Assembly (NCBI GenBank): GCA_013375355.1
Contig: JABXJV010000061.1
Span: 1-9,917, forward strand
Origin: Candidatus Helarchaeota archaeon
GTDB taxonomy: Archaea; Asgardarchaeota; Lokiarchaeia; Helarchaeales; JABXJV01
Direction: 5' to 3'
DNA length: 9,917 bases
Each line of letters opens with the position of its first letter. Position 1 is the first letter of the stretch. Shown piece by piece: positions 1-6,833 of the stretch. The notes below the pieces were generated by a model. The model did no database searches, had not been told where the DNA came from, and saw nothing but the letters and a program-made list of their open reading frames with translations. Both the position numbers and the translations under genes were made by a program.

Positions 1-160
1 AATAAATCATTTGTGAATATTTATTTATTAAAGTAATAATATAAAATTTTTTTTAATTTTATTCAAATAATTTATTGAAATATTATAATATTTTGGTTTT
101 TTCGATATATTATTATAAATTAATTGTATTATTTTCAAGTTGTGTTTACACATTTATAAT

Positions 161-180
161 AAACTCGATATGAAGAGTTT
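161..180. repeat. Short inverted repeat AAACTC/GAGTTT
   Basis: AAACTC (161-166) pairs perfectly with GAGTTT (175-180) around an 8-base loop. It lies directly before the larger hairpins at 188-240. Six base pairs in A+T-rich DNA is weak alone; it is listed because it belongs to an uninterrupted series of hairpins. Confidence 0.4.
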
Positions 181-187
181 GTCCCAT

Positions 188-240
188 CTCCCAAAGCTTC
201 GGGAGTTGCAACCTATGTATATGATTATACATAGTTACAA
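188..240. repeat. Two adjacent hairpins (18-bp near-palindrome plus long stem)
   Basis: Bases 188-205 form a near-palindrome, CTCCC...GGGAG, with an AAGCTT core and one mismatched pair. Immediately adjacent, TTGCAACCTATGTATA (206-221) pairs with 226-240 across a TGAT loop. The inner nine pairs (213-221 with 226-234) are perfect; the outer part has one bulged C (212) and one mismatch (209/237). Back-to-back hairpins of this size outside genes are typical of REP/MITE-like palindromic elements. No transposase is present in the window. Confidence 0.6.
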
Positions 241-246
241 TGTTTA

Positions 247-295
247 AGATCCTGCCACGAAGTGGTCACTTTGTGAAAATAAATTCAGGATGACA
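247..295 (-). repeat. Palindromic repeat unit, copy 1 (loop carries two mini-hairpins)
   Basis: The outer stem is ATCCTG (249-254) with CAGGAT (286-291). Flanking bases AG...GACA match, on the reverse strand, the ends of the units at 328-378 and 6895-6966. Where those have a 5-base loop, this copy has about 31 bases containing CCAC-gaa-GTGG (255-265) and TCAC-ttt-GTGA (266-276). The assignment rests on the shared GTCAT...ATCT ends and on stem changes that preserve pairing. Confidence 0.55.
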
Positions 296-327
296 CAACA
301 ACTATAATAAATCAAGTCATACCAATT

Positions 328-378
328 CGTCATTCCGAACCCTGTGCTGAACTTGATTCAGTATTGTTTCGGAATCTA
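328..378 (+). repeat. Palindromic repeat unit, copy 2 (hairpin nested in its loop)
   Basis: The outer stem ATTCCGAA (332-339) pairs perfectly with TTCGGAAT (368-375). The first 13 bases (328-340) equal 6895-6907, and TTGTTTCGGAATCTATT (364-380) equals 6908-6924. The two copies differ by 23 bases (341-363) present only here. Those bases form their own hairpin, CTGAA (347-351) with TTCAG (357-361), resembling the right arm of the element at 6895-6966. It looks like one hairpin inserted in the loop of another. Confidence 0.7.
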
Positions 379-427
379 TTTTTTATTAAATTTTATATAT
401 TGCAATTTTTAATTAATAAATAGAAAA

Positions 428-456
428 TTGTAAACACCAAGACAAAACAATATAAA
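428..456 (+). promoter_or_regulatory. Candidate promoter of the comF-led cluster
   Basis: TTGTAA (428-433) and TATAAA (451-456) are separated by 17 bases, a good sigma-70-type arrangement. Transcription would begin near 463, only a few bases before the ATG at 467, giving a nearly leaderless mRNA. That agrees with the lack of a Shine-Dalgarno sequence before the gene. In such A+T-rich DNA a match of this quality can arise by chance. Confidence 0.4.
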
Positions 457-466
457 TTAATCCAAA

Positions 467-1195
467 ATGCTTTCAAAATCACTGACATTAAGAAAAACCC
501 GTGAAGGTCTAAAATATTTATATAAGAGTTTACTTGATTTTATTTATCCACCATTCTGCTATGCTTGTGAAGAAAGATTAAAAGAGAGTGAAAGATTGAT
601 ATGCGAAAAATGCTGGAACAGTTTTAAAGTATATGAAGGTGGAATAAAAATTGAAAAAAAGGACTTAAGACTCTTAGGAAAAACCCATTTCTCGGAGTGC
701 TATGCGATATATAATTATAATGTAAAGACTTTGAAATTGATTCATGTCTTTAAATATTCCGCGAAGAGTTCTCTTTCAGTGAGAATGGGAAAAGAACTGG
801 GAGCAGTAATTAAAAAAAATATCTTTGAAAGGAAATTCGATATGATAATACCTGTTCCACTTCATAAATCCAGAGAAAGAGAAAGAGGGTTCAATCAGAG
901 CGATTTGCTCTCCAGAGTGGCATCATCAGAATCTGGAATACCTTTATTCAACGATATTGTTATAAGAATAAAAAATAACAAATCCCAGAGTCAGTTATCC
1001 TTTAAAGAAAGAATTGTGAATGTAAAAAATATATTTAGAGTAAAACATCCTGAAATGATTAAAGATAAAGGAATTATTCTGATAGATGATATAATTACAA
1101 CGGGATTAACAGTAAATTCATGCTGTGGTGAACTGAAAAAATATGGAGCAAAAGAGATTATTTGCATGGCTGTCATCCACCCTGTCGAAAAATAA
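467..1195 (+). CDS. comF: ComF family phosphoribosyltransferase-like protein
   Basis: This 242-residue protein has the full ComF architecture. A four-cysteine zinc-finger-like module lies near the N-terminus (C31, C34, C46, C49, after the typical YPPFC start). The conserved RGFNQ stretch is at 140-144 and an S-Q-L...R..N..F segment at 175-190. A PRPP-binding loop of type I phosphoribosyltransferases follows (ILIDDIITTG, about 204-213, with D207 and D208). ComF is required for DNA uptake in competent bacteria such as Bacillus and Haemophilus, but homologues occur widely in species not known to be competent, so the role here is open. No Shine-Dalgarno precedes the ATG; the family's usual N-terminal spacing supports this start. 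It heads a co-directional cluster and no other competence gene is visible nearby. Confidence 0.9.
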   Translation: MLSKSLTLRKTREGLKYLYKSLLDFIYPPFCYACEERLKESERLICEKCWNSFKVYEGGIKIEKKDLRLLGKTHFSECYAIYNYNVKTLKLIHVFKYSAKSSLSVRMGKELGAVIKKNIFERKFDMIIPVPLHKSRERERGFNQSDLLSRVASSESGIPLFNDIVIRIKNNKSQSQLSFKERIVNVKNIFRVKHPEMIKDKGIILIDDIITTGLTVNSCCGELKKYGAKEIICMAVIHPVEK

Positions 1196-1206
1196 TTTTT
1201 TTTACA

Positions 1207-1233
1207 TTGATAAAATTAATAATATTTTATAAA
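1207..1233 (+). promoter_or_regulatory. Weak candidate promoter before the MNT/HEPN pair
   Basis: TTGATA (1207-1212) and TATAAA (1228-1233) are 15 bases apart in the 72-base gap after comF, slightly short for sigma-70. It would give a leader of about 28 bases to the ATG at 1268. The gap is almost entirely A/T, so a chance match is quite possible. It matters because it would let the pair be expressed separately from comF. Confidence 0.25.
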
Positions 1234-1267
1234 TTTAAAATAGAAGTAAATTTGGTCAAAAAATACC

Positions 1268-1597
1268 ATGATGAATCTATCAAAAAAAGAAAAAACAGCA
1301 TTAAAAGAATTCAAGCAAAGGATTATGAAAATTTTCACAGAGGCAGAATTTGTCCTATTTGGTTCAAAGGCACGGGGAAGAGGTGAGGAATTTTCCGATA
1401 TTGACATACTTGTCCTTCTGGATAGAGAAATTAATACTTCGATTGAAGAAAAAATTTTTGAAGAATCCTTTGAAGTAGAACTCGCTCACGATGTAATATT
1501 CGGAATTATCGTTCATTCAAAAAAATTCTGGAATTCTCCTCTTGGAAAGGAGATGCCCATTCACTGGAATATCGACAAAGATGGTATTCGCCTATGA
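1268..1597 (+). CDS. MNT-type minimal nucleotidyltransferase (putative antitoxin)
   Basis: This 109-residue protein is a stand-alone nucleotidyltransferase-fold domain of the pol-beta superfamily. The signature GSKARG (32-37) followed by SDIDILVL (43-50) fits the GS-x10-D-x-D pattern exactly (G32, S33, D44, D46). D75 in AHDVIFGI is a likely third metal-binding carboxylate, so the active site looks intact. In characterised MntA/HepT pairs the MNT protein transfers AMP groups to the HEPN partner and neutralises it; that function is inferred here. Two ATG codons stand in tandem (1268 and 1271) with no clear Shine-Dalgarno, so the start is uncertain by one codon. Its TGA stop overlaps the ATG of the HEPN gene (ATGA, 1594-1597), implying translational coupling. 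Confidence 0.88.
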   Translation: MMNLSKKEKTALKEFKQRIMKIFTEAEFVLFGSKARGRGEEFSDIDILVLLDREINTSIEEKIFEESFEVELAHDVIFGIIVHSKKFWNSPLGKEMPIHWNIDKDGIRL

Positions 1598-1995
1598 ATC
1601 AGGAAAGAAAAACTATTATAAAATACCGATTAGAAAGGGCAGAGGAAACGATTAAAGATGCTGAATCACTTCTTAATGAGGGAAGTCTATTTTCCGCAGT
1701 TAACAGAATATATTATGCAATGTTCTATTCGATTAATGCTTTACTTTTATTAAAAGGATTATCATCTTCAAAACATAGCGGAGTAAGAAATTTATTCAAC
1801 AAAGAATTTGTTAACACTGGTATTGTAAACAAGGAATTTGGAAGATTTTATAATACAATTTTCGAATACAGACAGAAAGGAGACTACGAAGATTTTGTTG
1901 AATTCAATAAAGAAGATGTTAGAAAATGGTTAAAAAAAGCAAATAATTTTATAAGGGAAAATAATTTAATAATAGAAAAAGAATTAAAAACATAG
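1594..1995 (+). CDS. HEPN domain protein, UPF0332-like (partner of MNT)
   Basis: This 133-residue, largely helical protein has the features of the UPF0332/HEPN group: NRIYYAMFYSINALLLLKG (37-55), a KHSGVRNLF segment (60-68), and EYRQKGDYEDFVE (91-103). HEPN proteins next to MNT genes are often toxins or substrate-binding partners. The RNase-type motif R-x4-6-H is absent: the equivalent position of R38-x6 is tyrosine (Y45), and the only histidine is H61. RNase toxicity is therefore doubtful, although tyrosine residues could be targets of nucleotidylation. The start codon overlaps the MNT stop and no Shine-Dalgarno is visible. The nearest alternative is a non-toxic HEPN that positions substrates for the MNT enzyme. 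Confidence 0.87.
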   Translation: MNQERKTIIKYRLERAEETIKDAESLLNEGSLFSAVNRIYYAMFYSINALLLLKGLSSSKHSGVRNLFNKEFVNTGIVNKEFGRFYNTIFEYRQKGDYEDFVEFNKEDVRKWLKKANNFIRENNLIIEKELKT

Positions 1996-2020
1996 TTCAA
2001 TATAAAAACAAATATTAAAA

Positions 2021-2644
2021 TTGATAAAGGATACTTTTTTCACAGTAGAATCTGAAGCAACTGGGGAGTTGAAGATACTCGGCTCCCGTTTTATAGGGAA
2101 TGCTAGCCCGGTCTCTGAAAAAGAGGATGCCGAAGAATTTATTCACAGTATTATAAAAAAGTATTACGATGCGACCCATAATCCATTTGCCTATAAATTA
2201 ATAAACGAACAAAGTGAAATTATACGAACAAGTGATGACAAAGAGCCTTCGGGAACTGCTGGGAAACCAATCCTTTCAGTAATTGAAAAACAAAACCTCT
2301 ATAATGTTGCCGTTGCAATTACAAGGTATTTCGGGGGAAAAAAATTGGGAAAAGGAAGACTTATGAGGGCCTATCGGGATTGTGCAGAAATAACACTCAA
2401 TAATGCAAAAACTATACAAAAAGTATTATATAAAAAGGTATTTCTCGAATTCCCTTATGACAAAACTGGAAATATTATGAAAATCATAACAGATTTAAAT
2501 GGGAAAATAAATAATCAGGTATATAAAGACAAATACAGTCTCGCCGTTGAAATACCAATAACCCTTGTAGAAGAGTTTAAAAATAAAATTTTTGATATTT
2601 CTGGAAAGAGTGAAATATCAATAAAATTATTGAAAAATTTATAA
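2021..2644 (+). CDS. yigZ: YigZ/IMPACT family protein
   Basis: This 207-residue protein matches the bacterial YigZ (UPF0029/IMPACT) family in length and layout. The N-terminal domain carries DDKEPSGTAGKPIL (72-85) and TRYFGGKKLGKGRLMRAY (101-118). The C-terminal half (about 140-200) fits the EF-G-like DUF1949 domain. YigZ is broadly conserved and its cellular role is poorly defined; the eukaryotic relative IMPACT regulates Gcn2, and that function should not be assumed here. The start is TTG at 2021: its N-terminus aligns with family starts and no in-frame ATG lies nearby upstream. No Shine-Dalgarno is seen. It begins 25 bases after the HEPN stop and ends 17 bases before the next gene, so it is probably cotranscribed. 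Confidence 0.92.
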   Translation: MIKDTFFTVESEATGELKILGSRFIGNASPVSEKEDAEEFIHSIIKKYYDATHNPFAYKLINEQSEIIRTSDDKEPSGTAGKPILSVIEKQNLYNVAVAITRYFGGKKLGKGRLMRAYRDCAEITLNNAKTIQKVLYKKVFLEFPYDKTGNIMKIITDLNGKINNQVYKDKYSLAVEIPITLVEEFKNKIFDISGKSEISIKLLKNL

Positions 2645-2646
2645 AA

Positions 2647-2652
2647 AAGGAG
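2647..2652 (+). promoter_or_regulatory. Strong Shine-Dalgarno site (AAGGAG)
   Basis: AAGGAG lies nine bases before the ATG at 2662. It is the only clear ribosome binding site among the genes with visible starts in this window, and it fixes the start of the large fusion gene. Confidence 0.75.
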
Positions 2653-2661
2653 TTAAAACTT

Positions 2662-5163
2662 ATGCAGGGAATAGTGATGGCAGGAGGATTTGGGGTAAGA
2701 CTGAGACCCTTAACAATTAACATCCCGAAACCTATGGTTCCTCTTGCAAATATTCCTGTCTTGGGTCATGTAATAAATTTACTTAAGAAGCACGAAATTG
2801 ACGACCTTATAGTTCTGCTGTATTTCCAGCCAGAAATAATTAAAGATTACCTTGGAGACGGTTCAAAGTTTGGTGTAAATATCATGTATCTGCTGCCTGA
2901 GGAAGATTTGGGAACGGCAGGAGCAGTAAAATACGCACAAAAATATATAAAAGATACATTTTTTGTTGTCAGCGCAGATTTGGTTACAGATATAGATTTA
3001 AAAAAAGCATACAACTACCATAAAAATACAAACTCATTTACCACAATAGTATTATACCGAGTTCAAGACCCCCTTCATTATGGAGTTGTCATAACTGATA
3101 AAGAGGGTAGGATAACCAGATTTCTTGAAAAACCAACCTGGGGGGAAGTATTCAGCGATAAAATAAATGCCGGAATTTACATAGTCGAACCCGAAGCTTT
3201 AAATATGATACCCACCAACAAAGCTTACGACTTCAGCAAAGACCTATTCCCAAAAATGCTTGATAAAAAAGTCAACTTACATGGATACAGCGCTGATAGA
3301 TACTGGAGGGACATCGGCACTATCGAAGAATATCTTAATGCTAATAAAGATTTTTCACAAGGAAAAGTAGAATTTTATTCTCCCGAATTAATAGAAAAAA
3401 ACATATACATAGGTGAAAATTCTAAAATTGACCCATCTGTTGAATTAAAAGGAAAATGTATAATTGGTAAAAATTGTATTATAGAAAAAAATACGGAAAT
3501 AAAGGATTCATCTATTGGAAATAACTGTCATATTGGTGAAGGAGTAACCATTATCGATTCTATCATCTGGGATGAAGTAAAATTGTATGATGGAGTATCA
3601 ATATCAGATGACATTATAGGAAAAGGAACTACAATTGGACGAGAAGCCTATTTACTAAGCCGTGTATATATCGGGGATAACTGCAAAATAGGAGAAAAAA
3701 CCAGATTAGGTGCAAATATAAAAGTATGGCCGGATAAAATTATTGAAAGCGAATCAATACTATCAAACAGTCTTGTTTGGGGCGACAGGTGGATGCGAGA
3801 ACTTTTCACGGAATCGAGAATATCTGGGCTCGCTAACACGGAAATTTCCCCAGAATTTGGGGCACGACTCGGCTCAGCATTTGGTGCTTTTTTGGGAATG
3901 AATAGTTCAGTTGTAATAAGTAGAGATTCCAGCAGAGCAGCAGGAATGATTGAAAGAGCGCTTATAGGGGGATTGATGTCTGTTGGTGTTGACATTGTTG
4001 ATAACAGAATTTCACCTCCACCATTGATAAGGAATTATCTTCGAGCAGAGGAACATAGAGGCGGCATTCATGTAAGACTATCTCCCTATTATGAAAAAAA
4101 TGTGGATATTATATTTTTTGGACCAACTGGCAGAGACCTTACTTCTGGAAAGACAAAATCCATAGAAAGACTCTTTTTCATGGAAGACTATAGAAGAGCG
4201 TCGTTCGATAAAATCGGAAGACTGGAATTTTCTGTTCACGCTAATGAGTCATACAGAGAAAACTTCCTCGAAGCCCTCGATATCAATGCATTCAAAAAGA
4301 AGAAAACGAAAATTGTTATAGACTATGGTTGCGGACTTTCTGCTCCGATATTACCTGGACTTTTAGGAACTCTTGGATGCGAAGTGATTTCTTTAAATGC
4401 TTATCTTAATTACCATAAATTAATGCTTTCCCCCGAAGATATTTCTTCAAATCTTAAACAACTATCTACCATTGTCACATCCCTTAATGCTGATGCAGGA
4501 TTTATGATAAATCAATCTGCTGAGAGTATAATTATGATAGATGAAAAAGGGAGACAAATTAATCATCAAGAAATTCTGGCAATCGTTACAGAACTTTTTC
4601 TCCGTTCAAATGATGCTAAATCAATTGCAGTCCCAATCAGTGCAACAAATCTTATTGACAAAATCGCCTCTAAAAGAAATGTAAAAGTGATAAAAACGAT
4701 GAACAGTCATCGGGCTATGATTGATGCCGCTGATATGGGGGATGTCAGATATGTAGGCGGTACAAGAGGAGGATTTATATTCAAAGACTTCCTTTTTGCC
4801 TGTGATGGGATGTTTGCCGTGGCAAAAATTGTGGAACTAATGATTAAAAATGACATACACCCGGGCGAACTTCTTGACCAGTTTAAATTTCCTGTGATGT
4901 TATACGAAGAGATTATATGCCCAAAAGAAATTAAAGGGAATCTTATGAGATTTATAACTGAAGAATCTTCATCTTTAAAAAGAAGCCTTCTGGATGGTAT
5001 AAAAATATTTGATGATTTTGGATGGATTTTAATAAATCCTCATCGAGAAAAGGCAGCCTTTACTATTCAAGTAGAGTCAGAAAATCCAAATTATGCCAAA
5101 AAATTACTCGAGGAGTGGAAAAACAAACTCATTAACTGGAGAGACCGACTAAAAACCACATAA
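2662..5163 (+). CDS. NDP-sugar pyrophosphorylase fused to a degenerate phosphomannomutase domain
   Basis: This 833-residue protein has three parts. Residues 1-230 are a sugar-1-phosphate nucleotidyltransferase: GGFGVRLRPLT (8-18), KPMVPL (23-28), the metal-binding Asp in SADLVTDID (D106), FLEKP (154-158) and the YWRDIGT segment (214-220). Residues about 245-360 are left-handed beta-helix hexapeptide repeats. Residues about 380-820 resemble alpha-D-phosphohexomutases. In the mutase part the serine-loop Ser is kept (S474), but DGDADR has become NQSAES (617-622), the sugar-binding loop is GGTRGGF (699-705), and the phosphate-binding RPSGTEP position is NPHREKA (792-798). Mutase catalysis is therefore unlikely. 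Similar fusions annotated mannose-1-phosphate guanylyltransferase/phosphomannomutase are known in other bacteria. The nucleotide and sugar cannot be read from sequence; GDP-mannose or dTDP/UDP-glucose are possibilities. Its stop lies four bases from the convergent gene's stop. Confidence 0.9.
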   Translation: MQGIVMAGGFGVRLRPLTINIPKPMVPLANIPVLGHVINLLKKHEIDDLIVLLYFQPEIIKDYLGDGSKFGVNIMYLLPEEDLGTAGAVKYAQKYIKDTFFVVSADLVTDIDLKKAYNYHKNTNSFTTIVLYRVQDPLHYGVVITDKEGRITRFLEKPTWGEVFSDKINAGIYIVEPEALNMIPTNKAYDFSKDLFPKMLDKKVNLHGYSADRYWRDIGTIEEYLNANKDFSQGKVEFYSPELIEKNIYIGENSKIDPSVELKGKCIIGKNCIIEKNTEIKDSSIGNNCHIGEGVTIIDSIIWDEVKLYDGVSISDDIIGKGTTIGREAYLLSRVYIGDNCKIGEKTRLGANIKVWPDKIIESESILSNSLVWGDRWMRELFTESRISGLANTEISPEFGARLGSAFGAFLGMNSSVVISRDSSRAAGMIERALIGGLMSVGVDIVDNRISPPPLIRNYLRAEEHRGGIHVRLSPYYEKNVDIIFFGPTGRDLTSGKTKSIERLFFMEDYRRASFDKIGRLEFSVHANESYRENFLEALDINAFKKKKTKIVIDYGCGLSAPILPGLLGTLGCEVISLNAYLNYHKLMLSPEDISSNLKQLSTIVTSLNADAGFMINQSAESIIMIDEKGRQINHQEILAIVTELFLRSNDAKSIAVPISATNLIDKIASKRNVKVIKTMNSHRAMIDAADMGDVRYVGGTRGGFIFKDFLFACDGMFAVAKIVELMIKNDIHPGELLDQFKFPVMLYEEIICPKEIKGNLMRFITEESSSLKRSLLDGIKIFDDFGWILINPHREKAAFTIQVESENPNYAKKLLEEWKNKLINWRDRLKTT

Positions 5164-5167
5164 ATTT

Positions 5168-6787
5168 CTATTCACCCCTTTTCATCCATATCGGATTAGT
5201 TAAGCACATATATCTTTTGCCGCTTCTTACTGCAGATGCTGAAATCCGAATGTAGAAATTATCGCTTGAAGGAAAAAGTTTAACCTCTTCCTTTAATGAA
5301 TATTCACATATATCATCAAAACATTTAAAATTAAATTCTTTCCTGATATTCAGGTCACCCAAATGAATCTTTGCATTTTTAATTTTTCCAAATTCGCTGT
5401 TTGATCTAACCTCTAAAGATAAATAAAAATTCTTACCCCTTATTGATTCACCCGATTCTGCTTTTTCGTTTTTCTCGTTTTTAACAAAAAATCTCACTGC
5501 CGGTCCGTTAGTAATGAAATAAGAACCTTTCTTTAATCCAGAAATAATCGATTTTTCGCTTAAATTTCCATTTACATAAACACCTGTTCTGACATTTCCA
5601 AAGATGTGGAATTTATTTTCATTCATACTTATTGAAGGAATACCTATCTGTCGATAACAGTTGAAATTTCCGTGTGCATCACTGCCTGCAACAACAAATT
5701 TTTTCTCTCCTTTCAACAAAATTTCTTTCCATTTTTTCACTCCTCTGAAAAAAGATGAGTCCAAAGCACCGTTAAGTATCTGAAATCCATCAAGATTTTT
5801 ATGCATATAATCATTATCGGTCCATTTAGACCTTCTCAAGAATAACTTCTCCAGTAAAGAATTTTTCACCTCTGGATGAGCAGCAAAAGCAACAGCAGAA
5901 TCACTAACCTCCATTAAGATACTTTTGAGGTCATTGTCAGGCTTATTTTTGAACCAAACTAATGCATTATCCCCTGAACCATGAACAAACTTTTCATAAT
6001 TGAACAGAATCAGATGAATATTCTTATTTTTGCTGTTGCCACAAGAGACCTCCTCACCCTGAAACACTATTACTTTTTTACCATTATAAGAAGGAATCTG
6101 CTTATTAATTTTCTCAGCGGTTTTTTTTGCTTGCTCCCATTTATTATTGCTCTGGAAATTATGCTGCGACCTATTATTTATATATTCAAAGTCATATGAA
6201 TGATCAGCCGAGACAAAAAAATCCAGCCCCATAGCAGCTGCAGCTTGTTTTGCAATTTCAAGCGGGGCTCCAAACTCCGCTACATCTGAGGTGAAATTAG
6301 AATGATAATGAATATCACCATAAATACAATTATCAAACGACGGAAAAATTTCTTTTGATACATAAACCCCAAAAGGGCGATGCTCTATCTTTTTATAGTT
6401 ATCATTCTTAAAGTAATAATCCTTATTACTATAACTTATGGAAAAATAGACATTAATCTTTAATAAGCCAGAAAAACCATTTTTAGGCTTTATATAAAAT
6501 ATTTTCCCCCAGAATTTTTCTGCTATTCGAAGTCCAGAAAAAGGAAATATCAGTTTCTCGACATGGTGGTCGGGATATATAACCTCAATATCTACTCTAT
6601 TTAGTTTTATCGGGAAAATGTCCGCATCCTTGATGATACAAAAAACAGGAATATGCGTTTTAGGTTCAACCCTAAAAGGGACATCCGCAATTATTTCTGG
6701 GAGTTTTCTCCAAAGAAGGCTGAATACTCCGAATAGCTTATAATGTATCTCCGCATATAGAAAATATATGGGCATTAAATTTTTCAT
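5168..6787 (-). CDS. PHP-domain metallohydrolase, CehA/McbA-like
   Basis: This 539-residue protein contains a PHP metal-dependent phosphoesterase-type core with its ligand motifs in order: GDIHYHS (157-163, H160 and H162), ADHS (194-197), QGEE (243-246), H258, AAHPE (302-306) and GSDAHG (368-373). About 155 residues precede the core; they are beta-rich and resemble the N-terminal beta-sandwich of CehA/McbA proteins. The segment ISGLKKGSYFITNGPAV (415-431) and the following beta-rich tail also fit that family. No convincing signal peptide is seen (a weakly hydrophobic stretch at 6-25 contains charged residues), so a cytoplasmic location is likelier. The substrate is unknown; members include carbaryl hydrolases, but that activity should not be assumed. 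The ATG at 6787 has no Shine-Dalgarno; M5 is an alternative start. Confidence 0.88.
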   Translation of the reverse strand: MKNLMPIYFLYAEIHYKLFGVFSLLWRKLPEIIADVPFRVEPKTHIPVFCIIKDADIFPIKLNRVDIEVIYPDHHVEKLIFPFSGLRIAEKFWGKIFYIKPKNGFSGLLKINVYFSISYSNKDYYFKNDNYKKIEHRPFGVYVSKEIFPSFDNCIYGDIHYHSNFTSDVAEFGAPLEIAKQAAAAMGLDFFVSADHSYDFEYINNRSQHNFQSNNKWEQAKKTAEKINKQIPSYNGKKVIVFQGEEVSCGNSKNKNIHLILFNYEKFVHGSGDNALVWFKNKPDNDLKSILMEVSDSAVAFAAHPEVKNSLLEKLFLRRSKWTDNDYMHKNLDGFQILNGALDSSFFRGVKKWKEILLKGEKKFVVAGSDAHGNFNCYRQIGIPSISMNENKFHIFGNVRTGVYVNGNLSEKSIISGLKKGSYFITNGPAVRFFVKNEKNEKAESGESIRGKNFYLSLEVRSNSEFGKIKNAKIHLGDLNIRKEFNFKCFDDICEYSLKEEVKLFPSSDNFYIRISASAVRSGKRYMCLTNPIWMKRGE

Positions 6788-6818
6788 AGTCTTTAAATTA
6801 TTAATCCAAAATTTGGTA

Positions 6819-6832
6819 AATTTTCGAAAATT
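6819..6832. promoter_or_regulatory. 14-bp perfect palindrome near a predicted transcription start
   Basis: AATTTTCGAAAATT is a perfect palindrome directly downstream of a TATAAT box (6839-6834, minus strand), covering the expected start of the PHP gene transcript. This is a plausible operator position. It overlaps the left flanking repeat, and GAAAATTT (6843-6850) repeats half of it, so low-complexity coincidence is not excluded. Confidence 0.35.
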
Positions 6833-6833
6833 A

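Larger units (their letters stand above)
1..466. other. Gene-free A+T-rich intergenic region with a chain of hairpins
   Basis: No reading frame of useful length or recognisable protein is present on either strand. Bases 1-140 are nearly pure A/T and include a 16-bp perfect palindrome at 78-93. From 141 onward there is a series of inverted repeats: TGTGT-tt-ACACA (141-152), AAACTC-N8-GAGTTT (161-180), an 18-bp near-palindrome (188-205), a long stem (206-240), and two larger nested hairpin units (247-295 and 328-378), listed separately. No tRNA, rRNA or riboswitch consensus was recognised. The right end probably carries the promoter of the comF-led cluster. Confidence 0.75.

Noticed and set aside
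78..100. 16-bp A/T palindrome (78-93) followed by T-rich DNA as an intrinsic terminator
   Set aside because: The stem contains no G or C and would be unstable in RNA, and no upstream gene is visible to be terminated.
142..437. Inverted 9-mers GTGTTTACA (142-150) and TGTAAACAC (429-437) as ends of one mobile element
   Set aside because: A 9-base match within 300 bases of A+T-rich DNA is likely enough by chance, the flanks do not extend the match well, and no target duplication is visible.
1..466. CRISPR array
   Set aside because: Repeats here are palindromic and diverged, with irregular spacing; there is no series of identical direct repeats with unique spacers and no cas gene.
991..1407. 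Short open frames in other frames around the comF-MNT junction
   Set aside because: They overlap the conserved PRPP loop of comF and the catalytic motif of the MNT gene, and their translations look like low-complexity A+T-rich noise.
3648..3995. 115-codon open frame on the minus strand within the fusion gene
   Set aside because: It lies wholly antisense to a well-conserved enzyme, has no family resemblance and no ribosome site; it is a shadow of the sense codon usage.
5981..6199. Hydrophobic 72-codon plus-strand frame inside the PHP gene
   Set aside because: The hydrophobic character comes from reading A+T-rich coding sequence in antisense; it overlaps the PHP core and has no start signal.
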